Assembly (NCBI GenBank): GCA_965215355.1
Contig: CBDCDJ010000007.1
Coordinates: 2,542,001 to 2,606,000 of the forward strand
DNA from: CBDCDJ01 sp965215355
Lineage (GTDB): Bacteria; Deinococcota; Deinococci; Deinococcales; Trueperaceae
Direction: 5' to 3'
Length of the DNA stretch: 64,000 nt
Each line of letters starts with the position of its first letter. The first letter of the stretch is position 1. Below the pieces are notes generated by a model that did no database searches, was not told the origin of the DNA, and saw only the letters and a program-made list of their open reading frames with translations. Made by a program: the position numbers and the translations under genes. This document shows positions 32,819-41,987 of this stretch, one piece after another.

Positions 32819-34315
32819 ATGAGAAGATTAGTCGTCGTATTCACGCTGTTGGCGCTCGTCAGTTTCGGCAGCGCTCAAAAGCAAGGCGGCACGCTTCTAG
32901 CCGCATGGGCGCAAGACCCGGTTGGGCTCGACCCGCACGTGACGAGTGCGCGCTCGAGCATCGCCATCCTGGAAAACGTGCTCGACAACTTGGTCTCTGT
33001 GAACGACGAGTCTGAAATCGTCCCGGCCCTGGCCGAGAGTTGGGAATTTTCGGAAGATAACCTCACACTGACCTTTCATCTTCGCGACGGCGTGACCTTC
33101 AGCAACGGTCGGCCCCTCACCGCTGAGGACGTGCTTTATACCTACCAGCGAATCCTCGACCCCGAGACAGGCTCGGGCAACGCTTACTTGCTCGACGGCG
33201 TCGCCGACATCAGCGCGCCCGACGAGCGCACGGTGGTGTTTACACTTGAAGAGCCCAACGCCGTGCTGCTCGGCAACTTAGCCAGCAGCAAACAGCTCGG
33301 CATCATCGCGCGGGAAAGTGTCGAGGACGGCACTATCAACACCCAACCCATCGGCACCGGGCCGTTTGTCATCAGCGACTTTCAACCGGGCGTCAAGGTG
33401 ATGCTGACGCGCAATGAGAACTACTGGCAAGAAGGTTTGCCCTACCTGGACGCCGTCGACATCCGCATTATCCCCGACGAGTCGGTGCGCCGCTCGGCAT
33501 TGATCAGCGGCGATGTGGACTGGACCATCTCGGTGCCGGCGCAGAGCGTCGAGGAACTCAAAGCGCGCGACGACGTGGTCGTCGACGAGGTGCCGGCTGG
33601 GGCGTACTGGTACATCGGCGTGAATACCGAGCGTGAGCCGCTGAACAACCCCGAGGTGCGCCAGGCGCTTGCTTTCGCGGTCAACCGGGACAACGTCGCC
33701 GCCGCCGCCGCCTTCGGCAACGCGCAAACCACTGAAGACCCGATTCCCGCCTCGAGCGTGTGGGCCTTCGGCTACTCGCCTTATGAATATAATCCCGAGA
33801 AAGCCAGAGAGCTTTTAGCCGCGGCCGGTTACCCCGACGGTTTCGAGATGGAAATCATGCCGACCACGCAGTACGAAGAGTCCGTCCGGGCAGCGCAAGT
33901 CATCCAGGCCGACTTAGCCAACGTCGGCGTGCAGGCGACGATTCGCACCCTCGAGTGGGCCGAGTGGTTGGAAGAAGAGGGCGCGGGCAACTACGACACC
34001 TACGTGTGCTCCTGGAACGGCGGCACCGACCCCGAAGACTACTTTTACGCGCAGCACAAGACCGGCGAGGTGTTTAACTTCACCGGCTACAGCAACCCCA
34101 AGGTCGACGAACTTCTGGACGAGGGCCGTGTCACCCGCGACCAGGCCGAGCGCAAAGACATCTACGCCGAAGTCAACAAAATCATCGTGGACGACGCGCC
34201 CTACATTTACCTGTACAACCCGCTCGAGATAAACGTCTACAAACCCTACGTCATGGGCTACCAAGCTCGACCCGACCAGGACATTCGCTTTACCGAAACC
34301 TGGTTGGACCGGTAA
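32819..34315 (+). CDS. dipeptide/oligopeptide ABC binding protein (SBP family 5)
   Basis: A 498-residue secreted protein with signal peptide (LVVVFTLLALVSFGSAQ). The order is the standard family 5 one: GTLLAAWAQDPVGLDPH, ALAESWEFSEDNLTLTFHLR, DGVTFSNGRPLTAEDVLY, IGTGPFVISDFQPG and ARELLAAAGYPDGFEMEI. It binds peptides or similar ligands outside the membrane. GGGAGAGAC precedes the ATG. Two permeases follow, but no ATPase genes; those must be elsewhere. Confidence 0.92.
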   Translation: MRRLVVVFTLLALVSFGSAQKQGGTLLAAWAQDPVGLDPHVTSARSSIAILENVLDNLVSVNDESEIVPALAESWEFSEDNLTLTFHLRDGVTFSNGRPLTAEDVLYTYQRILDPETGSGNAYLLDGVADISAPDERTVVFTLEEPNAVLLGNLASSKQLGIIARESVEDGTINTQPIGTGPFVISDFQPGVKVMLTRNENYWQEGLPYLDAVDIRIIPDESVRRSALISGDVDWTISVPAQSVEELKARDDVVVDEVPAGAYWYIGVNTEREPLNNPEVRQALAFAVNRDNVAAAAAFGNAQTTEDPIPASSVWAFGYSPYEYNPEKARELLAAAGYPDGFEMEIMPTTQYEESVRAAQVIQADLANVGVQATIRTLEWAEWLEEEGAGNYDTYVCSWNGGTDPEDYFYAQHKTGEVFNFTGYSNPKVDELLDEGRVTRDQAERKDIYAEVNKIIVDDAPYIYLYNPLEINVYKPYVMGYQARPDQDIRFTETWLDR

Positions 34316-34326
34316 ACCGGCCTGTG

Positions 34327-34371
34327 GCTCGTAGCTTGTAGCCAGTGGTTCAAACCCTACAAGCTACGAGC
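34327..34371 (+). other. 15-bp perfect stem-loop between binding protein and permease
   Basis: GCTCGTAGCTTGTAG (34327-34341) pairs with CTACAAGCTACGAGC (34357-34371). No T run follows, so it is more likely an mRNA stabiliser that raises binding-protein levels than a terminator. Confidence 0.7.
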
Positions 34372-34388
34372 TACGCGCCACAAGCCTC

Positions 34389-35339
34389 ATGACTTTAAGC
34401 TACCTCCTCCAACGCTTGGGCACGCTGCTCCTCGTGTTGTTCGGCGTGTCGGTGCTGATTTTCGCCATCGTCCCGCTCGTGCCGGGCAGCCCGGCGCGGG
34501 TGCGGCTCGGGGTGCAGGCGACCGACGCTTCGGTGGCGGCGCTCGAGAAGCAGTTCGGCCTCGACCGTCCCCTGCCGGTCCAGTACTGGGACTGGCTGAC
34601 CGGCATCGTCTTTCGCGGCGACTTCGGGCGCAGCCTCATCAGCGACAAGTCGATTACCGGCGAAGTCCTGCGGCGGCTGCCCTCGACGCTGCAACTCGCG
34701 CTCGCGGCGCTGCTCGTGGGGCTCGCCATCGCCCTTCCGGCGGGGATTCTCTCAGCGCTGCGGCCGGGCAGCGGGGCCGACCTGGGCGCTTCCATATTCA
34801 GCCAAGTCGGCGTGTCTGTGCCCGACTTTTGGATGGGCATTTTGTTTATTTTGCTGTTCGCCGAAACCCTGCAGTGGCTGCCCTCGAACGGGTTCGCGCC
34901 GCTTTCGGAAGGGTTCGGCCCGTGGCTGAGCCACCTCCTTTTGCCCGCCGTCACCGCCGGACTGGTGAGCGGCGCGATTATGACGCGCTTTGTGAGAAGT
35001 GCCATGCTCGAGGTGTTAAGCCAAGACTACGTGCGCACAGCTCGGGCCAAGGGTCTCGCCGAGCGCGTCGTCGTCAACAAACACGCGCTCCGCAACGCTT
35101 CTATCGCAATCGTCACCATCATCGGCTTGCAGATGGCGACGCTGCTGAGTTCGGTCGTGGTCGTCGAAATCATCTTTTCCTGGCCAGGTTTGGGCTCGCT
35201 CGCCCTCAACTCGACCTTGCAGCGCGACTACCCGATGTTGCAAGCCTCGGTGCTGCTCTTCGCCACCACCTTCGCGATCATCAACCTTCTCACCGACCTC
35301 TCTTACGTGTTTTTAGACCCGAGTGTGGCGTATGCGTAA
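34389..35339 (+). CDS. dppB: peptide ABC permease, DppB type
   Basis: A 316-residue permease of six membrane helices. It opens with LLQRLGTLLLVLFGVSVLIF, has FGLDRPLPVQYWDWL and GDFGRSLI, and the EAA loop DYVRTARAKGLAERVVVNKH, all standard for DppB/OppB. It forms the channel with the next gene. Confidence 0.93.
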   Translation: MTLSYLLQRLGTLLLVLFGVSVLIFAIVPLVPGSPARVRLGVQATDASVAALEKQFGLDRPLPVQYWDWLTGIVFRGDFGRSLISDKSITGEVLRRLPSTLQLALAALLVGLAIALPAGILSALRPGSGADLGASIFSQVGVSVPDFWMGILFILLFAETLQWLPSNGFAPLSEGFGPWLSHLLLPAVTAGLVSGAIMTRFVRSAMLEVLSQDYVRTARAKGLAERVVVNKHALRNASIAIVTIIGLQMATLLSSVVVVEIIFSWPGLGSLALNSTLQRDYPMLQASVLLFATTFAIINLLTDLSYVFLDPSVAYA

Positions 35340-35390
35340 CCCTTCTTTTTCAAGAGGGCAGAGCGAGTGCGGCGATATTCGGGGGAAGCT

Positions 35391-36260
35391 GTGACGGCAA
35401 GCCAAACAACCGCCCCGCAAGAGTCGCGCGTGGCCGAGTTCACCCGCCGTGCCCTGCGCCACCGGCTGTTCGTGCTCGGCGGCACCATCATCTTGCTGCT
35501 CGGCGTGGTGGCGCTGTTCGGGCGGCAACTCGCCCCTTACGACCCAACCGGGATGGACTTCGGCGCGCGTTTCGCTCCACCGAGCTTAGCGCACCTCTTC
35601 GGTACCGACGACTTCGGGCGGGACGTGTTCTCGCGCATCCTCTACGGCGCGGCGGTGTCGTTCCGGGTCGCCTTTATCGCGGTGACGATTTCGGCGACGA
35701 CCGGCGTGTTTCTGGGCGCGGTCGCGGGTTTTTACGGCCGCTGGTTGGACGAAATCGTCATGCGGCTCATGGACGTGCTGTTCGCCTTTCCCGCCGTGCT
35801 CTTGGCGATTACCGTTATGGCGATTTTAGGGCGCGGCGTCGAGAACGCGATGATTGCCATCGCCATCGTCTACATCCCGATTTTTGCTCGAGTCGCGCGC
35901 GGCGCGGTGATTTCGGTGCGGGGACGCGAGTTCGTAACAGCGGCGCGGGCACTGGGACAAAACAACACGACCATCATCTTTAAACACATTCTGCCCAACG
36001 CGCTCGGCCCCGTGATCGTGCAGACCTCGCTGAGCTTAGCCTTTGCGATTCTTGCCGAAGCGGCTTTAAGCTTTTTCGGCCTCGGCACGCAGCCGCCCGA
36101 CCCGAGCTGGGGCCGGATGCTTTCCGAGGGCCGCGCCTTTTTGCGGCAGGCCTGGTGGATGGGGGTCTTTCCCGGCCTCGCCATCATGCTCGCGGTGATG
36201 GGCTTCAACTTCGTCGGCGACGGTTTGCGCGACCTGCTCGACCCGCGCCTGAAAAACTGA
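35391..36260 (+). CDS. dppC: peptide ABC permease, DppC type
   Basis: About 289 residues from GTG 35391, which follows GGGGGAAG; an upstream in-frame GTG at 35367 is an alternative. It shows HLFGTDDFGRDVFSRILYG, the EAA loop EFVTAARALGQNNTTIIFKH and LSFFGLGTQPPDPSWGRML, the DppC signature. A separate truncated DppC copy lies at 41549. Confidence 0.93.
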   Translation: MTASQTTAPQESRVAEFTRRALRHRLFVLGGTIILLLGVVALFGRQLAPYDPTGMDFGARFAPPSLAHLFGTDDFGRDVFSRILYGAAVSFRVAFIAVTISATTGVFLGAVAGFYGRWLDEIVMRLMDVLFAFPAVLLAITVMAILGRGVENAMIAIAIVYIPIFARVARGAVISVRGREFVTAARALGQNNTTIIFKHILPNALGPVIVQTSLSLAFAILAEAALSFFGLGTQPPDPSWGRMLSEGRAFLRQAWWMGVFPGLAIMLAVMGFNFVGDGLRDLLDPRLKN

Positions 36261-36264
36261 ACGC

Positions 36265-38496
36265 TTGCGGCTTTTGAACTTCAAAACCCTGCTCGGCACG
36301 GCGCTGTTGTCGGCCGGCAGCCTGACCCTGGAAATCGCGCTGACGCGGGTTTTATCGGTGTTGTACGTGCAGTCCTACGTGTTTTTGGTGCTGTCGGTGG
36401 CGGTGTTGGGCGTGAGCGTGGGCGCGGCGCTGGCGACCCTGTTCCCGCGCCTCCGTGCCGAGACCGCCTTGTGGGCCAGTGCGGCGGGTTTGGCGGCTGT
36501 CCTGCTGACCCTCTCGAGCATCGTGACCGTGGGCTCGCCGTTGTGGTTGATGTTCGTTCTCACCGGGACGCCCTACGTGGGTGTCGGCCTGGCCCTGACG
36601 AGTTTGTTCAGCCGAAACGCCGAGGACAGCACCGTCTTGTACGGGGCCGACCTGGTCGGCGCGGGGCTCGGTGTCGTGGCCGCCCTCCCCTTGCTCAACG
36701 CCCTCGGCGGGCTCGGTGGGATGCTCGCGGCCGCGGCGCTGCTCGGCCTCTCTGGGGTGCTGCTCGGCCAAACCCGCTCGAGCCTGCTGCTGACAAGTCT
36801 CACCGCGCTCGCCGTTTTGAGCAGCCTCGTGTTTCCCTGGCTGCATTTGGACATGGAACGGCTGGCGACGCCGAAGCCGATTCTGGAACAATTCAGCGCT
36901 GGCGGCGACATCGTCGCCACGCGCTGGAACGCGTTTTCCCGCACCGACCTCGTCTACCGCGCCGACCGAGATGCTTACTACCTGTACGTCGACGGCGGCG
37001 CGGGCTCGCTCGTGCCCGACGCCGAAAGACCCGAACAGTGGTCGCGGGACATCGGCAGCTTTCCGTTTAAAGCCGACGTGCCGGAGAGTGCCTTCATCAT
37101 CGGGCCGGGCGGCGGGTTGGACGTGGCACTGGCTTGGCTCCACGGTGTCGCAGACATCACCGCTGTCGAGGTCAACCGCTCGAGCGTCCAACTTGTCCGC
37201 GACCTCGGCGCGTATGCGGGAGACGTCTATGCTCCACCCGTCAAGGTCGCCATAGACGAAGGCCGGAGCGTCTTGCGGCGCAGCGGGCGCGACTACGACC
37301 TCGTCTTTCTGTCGCAGGTCATCACCCAAGCCGCCGAAGCGCGCGGCTACGCGCTCGCGGAAAATACGCTTTACACGACGAACGCCTTTCACGACTACCT
37401 GGAGCATCTTTCTCCCACCGGACAAATCGTTTTGAAGCTTTACGACGAACTCACGCTCAGCCGCGCGCTCTTCACCGCCTTGCAGACTCTCATGGAGACG
37501 GGCTTGACCGAAGCGGAAGCCACACGGCACGTCCTGGCCCTGCTCGACACGCGCGCGACGCCGCCCATCCCGCTTCTCGTCGTCAAAAAACAAGCCCTGT
37601 CGCGTGAGGAGGCCGTGCGGCTGGCTCGAGTCGCCGAAGCGAGTGGTTACGCCCTTTTATTCGTACCGGGTTTGCTCGAGAACCCACCCTTGGGCGCCCT
37701 GGCAGCGGGGCGTGAACAACTCGGCGACCTCATCGCAGCCGCAGCACCTACTGACTTGCGCCCCGTCAGCGACGACCGGCCCTTCTTCTATCAGTTCGAG
37801 CGCGGTTTGCCGCGGACGCTGAGGCCGCTCGTTCTCGTCCTCGAACTCGTTTCTATCCTTGGCATCGTCATCCTGGTTTCCGTTCAAAGAGGACTTGAGC
37901 CTTCGCTGAGAACCTTCCCCGCGCTGTTCACTGCGCTCGGCTTCGGCTTTATGGCCGTCGAAATAACCCTCATCCAGCGCACGCAGCTTTTTCTGGGCCG
38001 ACCGGCGCTGGCGCTGAGCCTCGTTCTGGGTACGTTACTGTTGGGAGGCGGTGCAGGAAGCTTGTTGGCAGGACGACTTTTTAAAGGACGTTCCTGGCGG
38101 GGGATTTTCGTCTCGGCAGTTTCAGTCGCTGCTTTCTTACTCGTTTGGAATTTAGCGTGGCCCACGCTGACGAACACGTTTCTGGCGGAGAGTTTGGGGA
38201 CTCGAGCCGCCCTAACCGCACTGAGCCTGCTCCCGCTGGCGTTCGCCCTCGGGATGCCTTTTCCGCTGGCCTTGCATTGGGCCGGCGCAGCGGGTGAACA
38301 GCAGGTGGCGCTGGCTTGGACGGTGAACGGCGTGGCTTCCGTCATGGGGGGTGTGGCGGCGACGGCGCTCGGGGTCGGGGTCGGCTTCCAAACAGTGGGG
38401 TTGGTGGCGCTGGGGAGCTACATCCTCGCCGCGCTATATGGTGCGTTACACCGAGCTGGCGCTGGTACGTTCAAGGCTTCGAAAGGAATGAGGTAA
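36265..38496 (+). CDS. membrane-bound spermidine synthase-like protein
   Basis: A 743-residue protein started at TTG 36265, four bases after dppC. Seven or so N-terminal helices (about 5-200), a soluble Rossmann domain at about 215-500 with IIGPGGGLDVALAWLHG, ITAVEVNRSSVQLVRDL and VAIDEGRSVLRRSGRDYDLV (as in spermidine synthases), then a second membrane block of about seven helices. Such fusions occur in Chloroflexota and Deinococcota; the reaction is unproven. Close spacing suggests co-transcription with the peptide importer. Confidence 0.8.
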   Translation: MRLLNFKTLLGTALLSAGSLTLEIALTRVLSVLYVQSYVFLVLSVAVLGVSVGAALATLFPRLRAETALWASAAGLAAVLLTLSSIVTVGSPLWLMFVLTGTPYVGVGLALTSLFSRNAEDSTVLYGADLVGAGLGVVAALPLLNALGGLGGMLAAAALLGLSGVLLGQTRSSLLLTSLTALAVLSSLVFPWLHLDMERLATPKPILEQFSAGGDIVATRWNAFSRTDLVYRADRDAYYLYVDGGAGSLVPDAERPEQWSRDIGSFPFKADVPESAFIIGPGGGLDVALAWLHGVADITAVEVNRSSVQLVRDLGAYAGDVYAPPVKVAIDEGRSVLRRSGRDYDLVFLSQVITQAAEARGYALAENTLYTTNAFHDYLEHLSPTGQIVLKLYDELTLSRALFTALQTLMETGLTEAEATRHVLALLDTRATPPIPLLVVKKQALSREEAVRLARVAEASGYALLFVPGLLENPPLGALAAGREQLGDLIAAAAPTDLRPVSDDRPFFYQFERGLPRTLRPLVLVLELVSILGIVILVSVQRGLEPSLRTFPALFTALGFGFMAVEITLIQRTQLFLGRPALALSLVLGTLLLGGGAGSLLAGRLFKGRSWRGIFVSAVSVAAFLLVWNLAWPTLTNTFLAESLGTRAALTALSLLPLAFALGMPFPLALHWAGAAGEQQVALAWTVNGVASVMGGVAATALGVGVGFQTVGLVALGSYILAALYGALHRAGAGTFKASKGMR

Positions 38497-38614
38497 ACTC
38501 GGCTACGTAGAAGAGCAGGATTGGGGTTCATGGCTAAGCTAGCCGCTGCACTACAAGGCGGTTGAGGCTGTAAACGCCTGCCCAGCCAAACCAGGCATCG
38601 AAACAGAGGACGCC

Positions 38615-38990
38615 TCATAAAAGAAACTCCCGCTTTTCCGAACCAACGGCGGAGTCGAAGTACCCCCGAGCCCACATCTGGCCCCAGTACGTTTTGTGCA
38701 AACTCGTAAACTCTCGTTGCAACTTTTTTGACGCTTCCCTTTCAGTCACTGTACCAGCTGGCTTTCCGACAGCTGCGGCGAGATGGCTACCAGCAGGTGG
38801 ACGCTGGTCGCTCGACACCACCCCTTTGATAATCTTTATCTTCAACTCACTACAAGTCGCGCGCGTTATCGCTCGCAAACGGTGCGCTAGGCCACCCCGC
38901 AAATTGGGTTTGCGGTACCTTGTACACCACACTAAATGTACCTCTAGCTCGAACTTTGTACGATTGTCTTCGCGGTACTTGTTTTAACTT
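38615..38990 (-). pseudogene. IS200/IS605 TnpA relic
   Basis: Reading leftward, VHLVWCTRYRKPNLRGGL is the N-terminal strand of TnpA, then VHLLVAISPQLSESQLVQ in a second frame is the HUH-region neighbourhood (its first His is lost at the shift), and TYWGQMWARGYFDSAVGS in the first frame is the C-terminal strand. Two frameshifts and no start codon mark it as dead. Catalytic Tyr cannot be placed. Confidence 0.8.
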
Positions 38991-39014
38991 GACCCGTTTT
39001 GAAAGAGAGTCAGA

Positions 39015-39907
39015 GTGGCTAACCTGTATCCAAGGTGTCACGACTGTAAAGCGAGTACCAACAGTGAGCACTACCTGGTTCACGACGCTGCTGGTTTGAA
39101 GCGTGCACGACGCCTGAGCTGTGGTTGTGCCTCGGCTGTTTGGAAACGAGGCTGGGCAGGCGGCTGGTACCGAGTGGCTTTCAGCCCGTCAACCTCAACT
39201 TCAACCCGCTTATCAAGGACAGGTCCCAACGCTTCCAGAACCGGGTGGGCTTGGACGAGCTTTTGGTTTGTAACGACCCTGAGGTGTTCGACGCGCTTTA
39301 CGCCCACTTCCCCTTTCTCAAGGACCATCCCCTGGACCTGAACGGCAGCTTCATCGACGACGCGCGCAGCCTGGGGAAGTTGCAACGCCCTGACCTGCTG
39401 GGGTTCGTCATGGCCTATGAGCTGGAACGCGAGCCCTACCCCAGCGACTTTCCTTTTCTCACAGCCGAGCAGAACCGGCAGCTCTGCTGTCACCAAGATT
39501 TGCGCCCGGTAATCCCCTGGCCGCAACCTCTCACGACCCTGGTCCAGCGAGCAGACGGACAACTGGTCACAGGAAACATCCGGAAGGTGACGGTGGTACT
39601 TAAGAATGCCGGCAACGCCCAGGTGTGGTTCGGGGGTGACACGGCTGTGCTCTGGGAAGCCTACTTCGACAGGCAGCTTCAAGCTCGGGATGACCACGCG
39701 ATACTGATGACGCAACTCTGGGGCGTGCTCGAGGCATACCTGCAACGCGTAGGGGTGACACAGGTTTATACCTACGCGAGTGACCCAGCGTTTGAAGATG
39801 ACTGGTATCAGCCTTGGTTGGAAGCTAGAGGCTATAGGGTGGCGGATGAAAGTCCTAGACGAGCGATGAGAAAAGAGCTAAGAATTCATGGGCAGGCGCA
39901 ACTGTAG
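39015..39907 (+). pseudogene. zinc-ribbon-like conserved protein, frameshifted
   Basis: GTG 39015 opens ANLYPRCHDCKASTNSEHY; a shift near 39080 leads into WFEACTTPELWLCLGCLETR followed by RLGRRLVPSGFQPVN and a long intact 3' part to 39907 (ends RRAMRKELRIHGQAQL). CHDC and CLGC would form one zinc-binding pair when the frame is repaired. The rest (VWFGGDTAVLWEAYFDRQL) is not assigned to a family. The 3' part alone encodes 260 codons and could still be made from TTG 39125. Confidence 0.55.
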
Positions 39908-40529
39908 GTTTCTGTTCAGATGCCCCCGCTGGTCCGATTTGGCTTACGTCTTGCTGGTCGTTCTCAATCTCAGCTACCAGCCGCCGACGACGCAGCTCAA
40001 AGCCCTCTCGTTGTTCTTGAGGTGAACCGCGCGCCCCCTTATATGGTTTCCTTAAATTGTACTCGGGTGCAGCCCCAAACCGTCGGATAAATAGTGGCGG
40101 ATGCTTGGCAGAGCTTTCAGTCACTGTGTCAGTGACGCGATTTCAGCTCGAGTCGGCCTGTCATCCGACAGAGTCTAATCTAATTTGGCTGTCGGACAAA
40201 CCCACGTATCGGCCCTTCTCGCGAGGGTACAAGCCGCGGCTTTTACGTTCTGCAAGAGCCTCCATCTAACGTTGGTTATGTTTCACCCTGTTCCAACCGT
40301 CGGAAAAATTGCCTATTTAGGGTTCCAGCCATTAGACCTTCCCTGAAAAGGTCACAAAAGTCAAGTGATTTGAAGACATAATCGAATAGTAAGTATCGAC
40401 GAAGACTGAAGAAAAGAACCTAGCGGTTGTGCTTCCCTGCGCACTCCTGGTGAGTTTTGAGCAACTCGGTGCATGATGCGGTTCAATCGAAGGTGGGTGC
40501 TGCCATCTCTTGCGCAGTATCTCTAAGAG
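39908..40529. other. gene-poor interval with two short palindromes
   Basis: No supported gene. GTCACTG, TGT, CAGTGAC at 40120-40136 is a perfect 7-bp hairpin. TCCGACAG (40164-40171) and CTGTCGGA (40189-40196) form an 8-bp inverted repeat. A leftward open frame at 39855-40124 has no recognisable features. Confidence 0.5.
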
Positions 40530-40823
40530 CTGAGGTCTAATGATAACAACCCGTATCCACGACCGCGCAGGCACGGCGTGCTCAGCTACCGCCACCGCGG
40601 CATGGCGGCTTTGAAGCTGGGCAGGCAGCTCGAAAAGGGAGAAACCGTTCACCACAAAAGCGGCGATAAAGCGGACTTGCACCCGGACAACCTCGTCATC
40701 TTCTCGAGTCACCGCGCCCACATGCTGTTCGGCAACTACCAACTGCGCAAACAGAAAGGGGTTTGCCACCTTTTCTCAACCGAAGAACTCCTCGCTATAC
40801 GTGGCGAGTGGATGAAGCTATAG
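40530..40823 (+). pseudogene. HNH nuclease, C-terminal part
   Basis: The frame is bounded by a stop just before 40530. From GTG 40578 it reads GRQLEKGETVHHKSGDKADL then HPDNLVIFSSHRAHM, the His-His...Asn-His pattern of small HNH nucleases of the homing or phage type. The N-terminal part normally present is missing or very short, so a fragment is more likely than a full gene. Confidence 0.6.
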
Positions 40824-40849
40824 ACCTTAGTCCGTAGGTTAGTCTATAG
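40818..40849 (+). promoter_or_regulatory. operator upstream of the Phd/VapC pair
   Basis: CTATAGAC (40818-40825) and GTCTATAG (40842-40849) form a perfect 8-bp inverted repeat with a 16-base centre, ending seven bases before the antitoxin ATG. This is the usual place for toxin-antitoxin autoregulation. Confidence 0.7.
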
Positions 40850-40856
40850 TGGAGTC

Positions 40857-41084
40857 ATGAGCACGCCTGTAAATATCCATGAGGCCAAGACCCACTTCTC
40901 GAAGTTGCTCGAGCGGGTTGCATTGGGTGAGGAAATCATCATCGCGCGAGCGGGGGAGCCCGTCGCCAAGTTGAGCCCTCTGACGCCTCGCAAAGCGCGG
41001 ACGCCAGGTGGGGCGGAAGGGCTCATCGTACCCGAGAGCTTTTTCGAAGCCTTACCCGAAGACTTCATGCAACACTTCGAGTGA
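40857..41084 (+). CDS. Phd/YefM family antitoxin
   Basis: A 75-residue protein beginning TPVNIHEAKTHFSKLLERV, the Phd/YefM DNA-binding fold, then EEIIIARAGEPVAKLSPL. The C-terminal tail (GLIVPESFFEALPEDFMQHF) is the toxin-wrapping part. It overlaps the toxin by four bases and should repress the pair through the palindrome at 40818-40849. Confidence 0.92.
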   Translation: MSTPVNIHEAKTHFSKLLERVALGEEIIIARAGEPVAKLSPLTPRKARTPGGAEGLIVPESFFEALPEDFMQHFE

Positions 41085-41467
41085 GGCTGCTCCTGGACAC
41101 GCACACCTTCTTGTGGTGGTGCGCGAACGATTCCAAACTCTCCGAAACCGCCTTACACGCGATCGCGGACGCCGACAACGAGGTTTTGGTAAGCGCCGTG
41201 AACGGTTGGGAAATAGCCATCAAAGCTCGCCTCGGCAAACTGCCCTTGCCCGACCCGCCCCGGGTGTTCATGAGTAAAATGCTCGAGCGGCACGCTTTTG
41301 GGGTTTTGCCCATCACGCTCAACCACGCTTTAGCCGAGTTCGAGCTGCCGACGCATCACAACGACCCGTTCGACCGGCTCCTCGTGGCTCAGGCACAAGT
41401 GGAAGGTCTGACACTCGTAACTGACGACGGCAAACTCCAGTTGTACGGTGCCGACACGCTGTGGTAA
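41081..41467 (+). CDS. vapC: VapC-like PIN-domain toxin
   Basis: A 128-residue PIN nuclease from GTG 41081. Conserved acidic residues appear in LLLDTHTFLWW (Asp near 5), NGWEIAIKARLGKL (Glu near 44), NDPFDRLLVAQA (Asp near 99) and LVTDDGKL (Asp near 117). Members cut tRNA or rRNA. The pair is intact and is the best preserved unit in this accessory zone. Confidence 0.93.
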   Translation: MRLLLDTHTFLWWCANDSKLSETALHAIADADNEVLVSAVNGWEIAIKARLGKLPLPDPPRVFMSKMLERHAFGVLPITLNHALAEFELPTHHNDPFDRLLVAQAQVEGLTLVTDDGKLQLYGADTLW

Positions 41468-41548
41468 CAGTGAAGTTATGAAGTAAACTTCATAACTTCA
41501 AATGAAACTATTGTTGTGCTGAATAAGAAACCTGAAGTACCCCAACCA

Positions 41549-41987
41549 TCAGGTCTGACTCGTCCTGGGGTTCAGGATGATTTGAACACTGTCGCCGAGC
41601 AAGTTGAAGGCGAGTGTGCTCAGGAAAATCAGCAGCCCCGCGAACGTCGCTATCCACCAGACCCCGCTTTGCACGAACAGCCGCCCCTCACTGACCATCA
41701 CGCCCCAGTCGGCGGTGGGGGGTTGAACGCCGATGCCTAGGAAACTTAGGCCCGTCACCATCATGATGGCCGTGCCCAGGTCGAGGGTGGCCTGAACGAG
41801 CACGGGCGTCATGAGGTTGGGCAAGACGTATTTGACGATGATGCGCCCGTCCCCAGCGCCGAGGCCCTGGGCGGCCTGTACAAAAGCACGCTCGCGTAAG
41901 CTCACCGCCTGACCACGCGCGATGCGGGTGTACCACGGCCACCAGGTCAGGGCGACGGCGATGACGGTGTTGGTGAGCGTGGGCTCG
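41549..41987 (-). pseudogene. dppC C-terminal fragment
   Basis: Reading leftward from 41987: LTNTVIAVALTWWPWYTRIA, VSLRERAFVQAAQGLGAGDG, LSFLGIGVQPPTADWG, to a stop at 41549. This is the second half of a DppC-type permease, without its first 150 or so residues. It stops abruptly at about 41985, where a hyuA fragment on the other strand begins. Confidence 0.88.
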
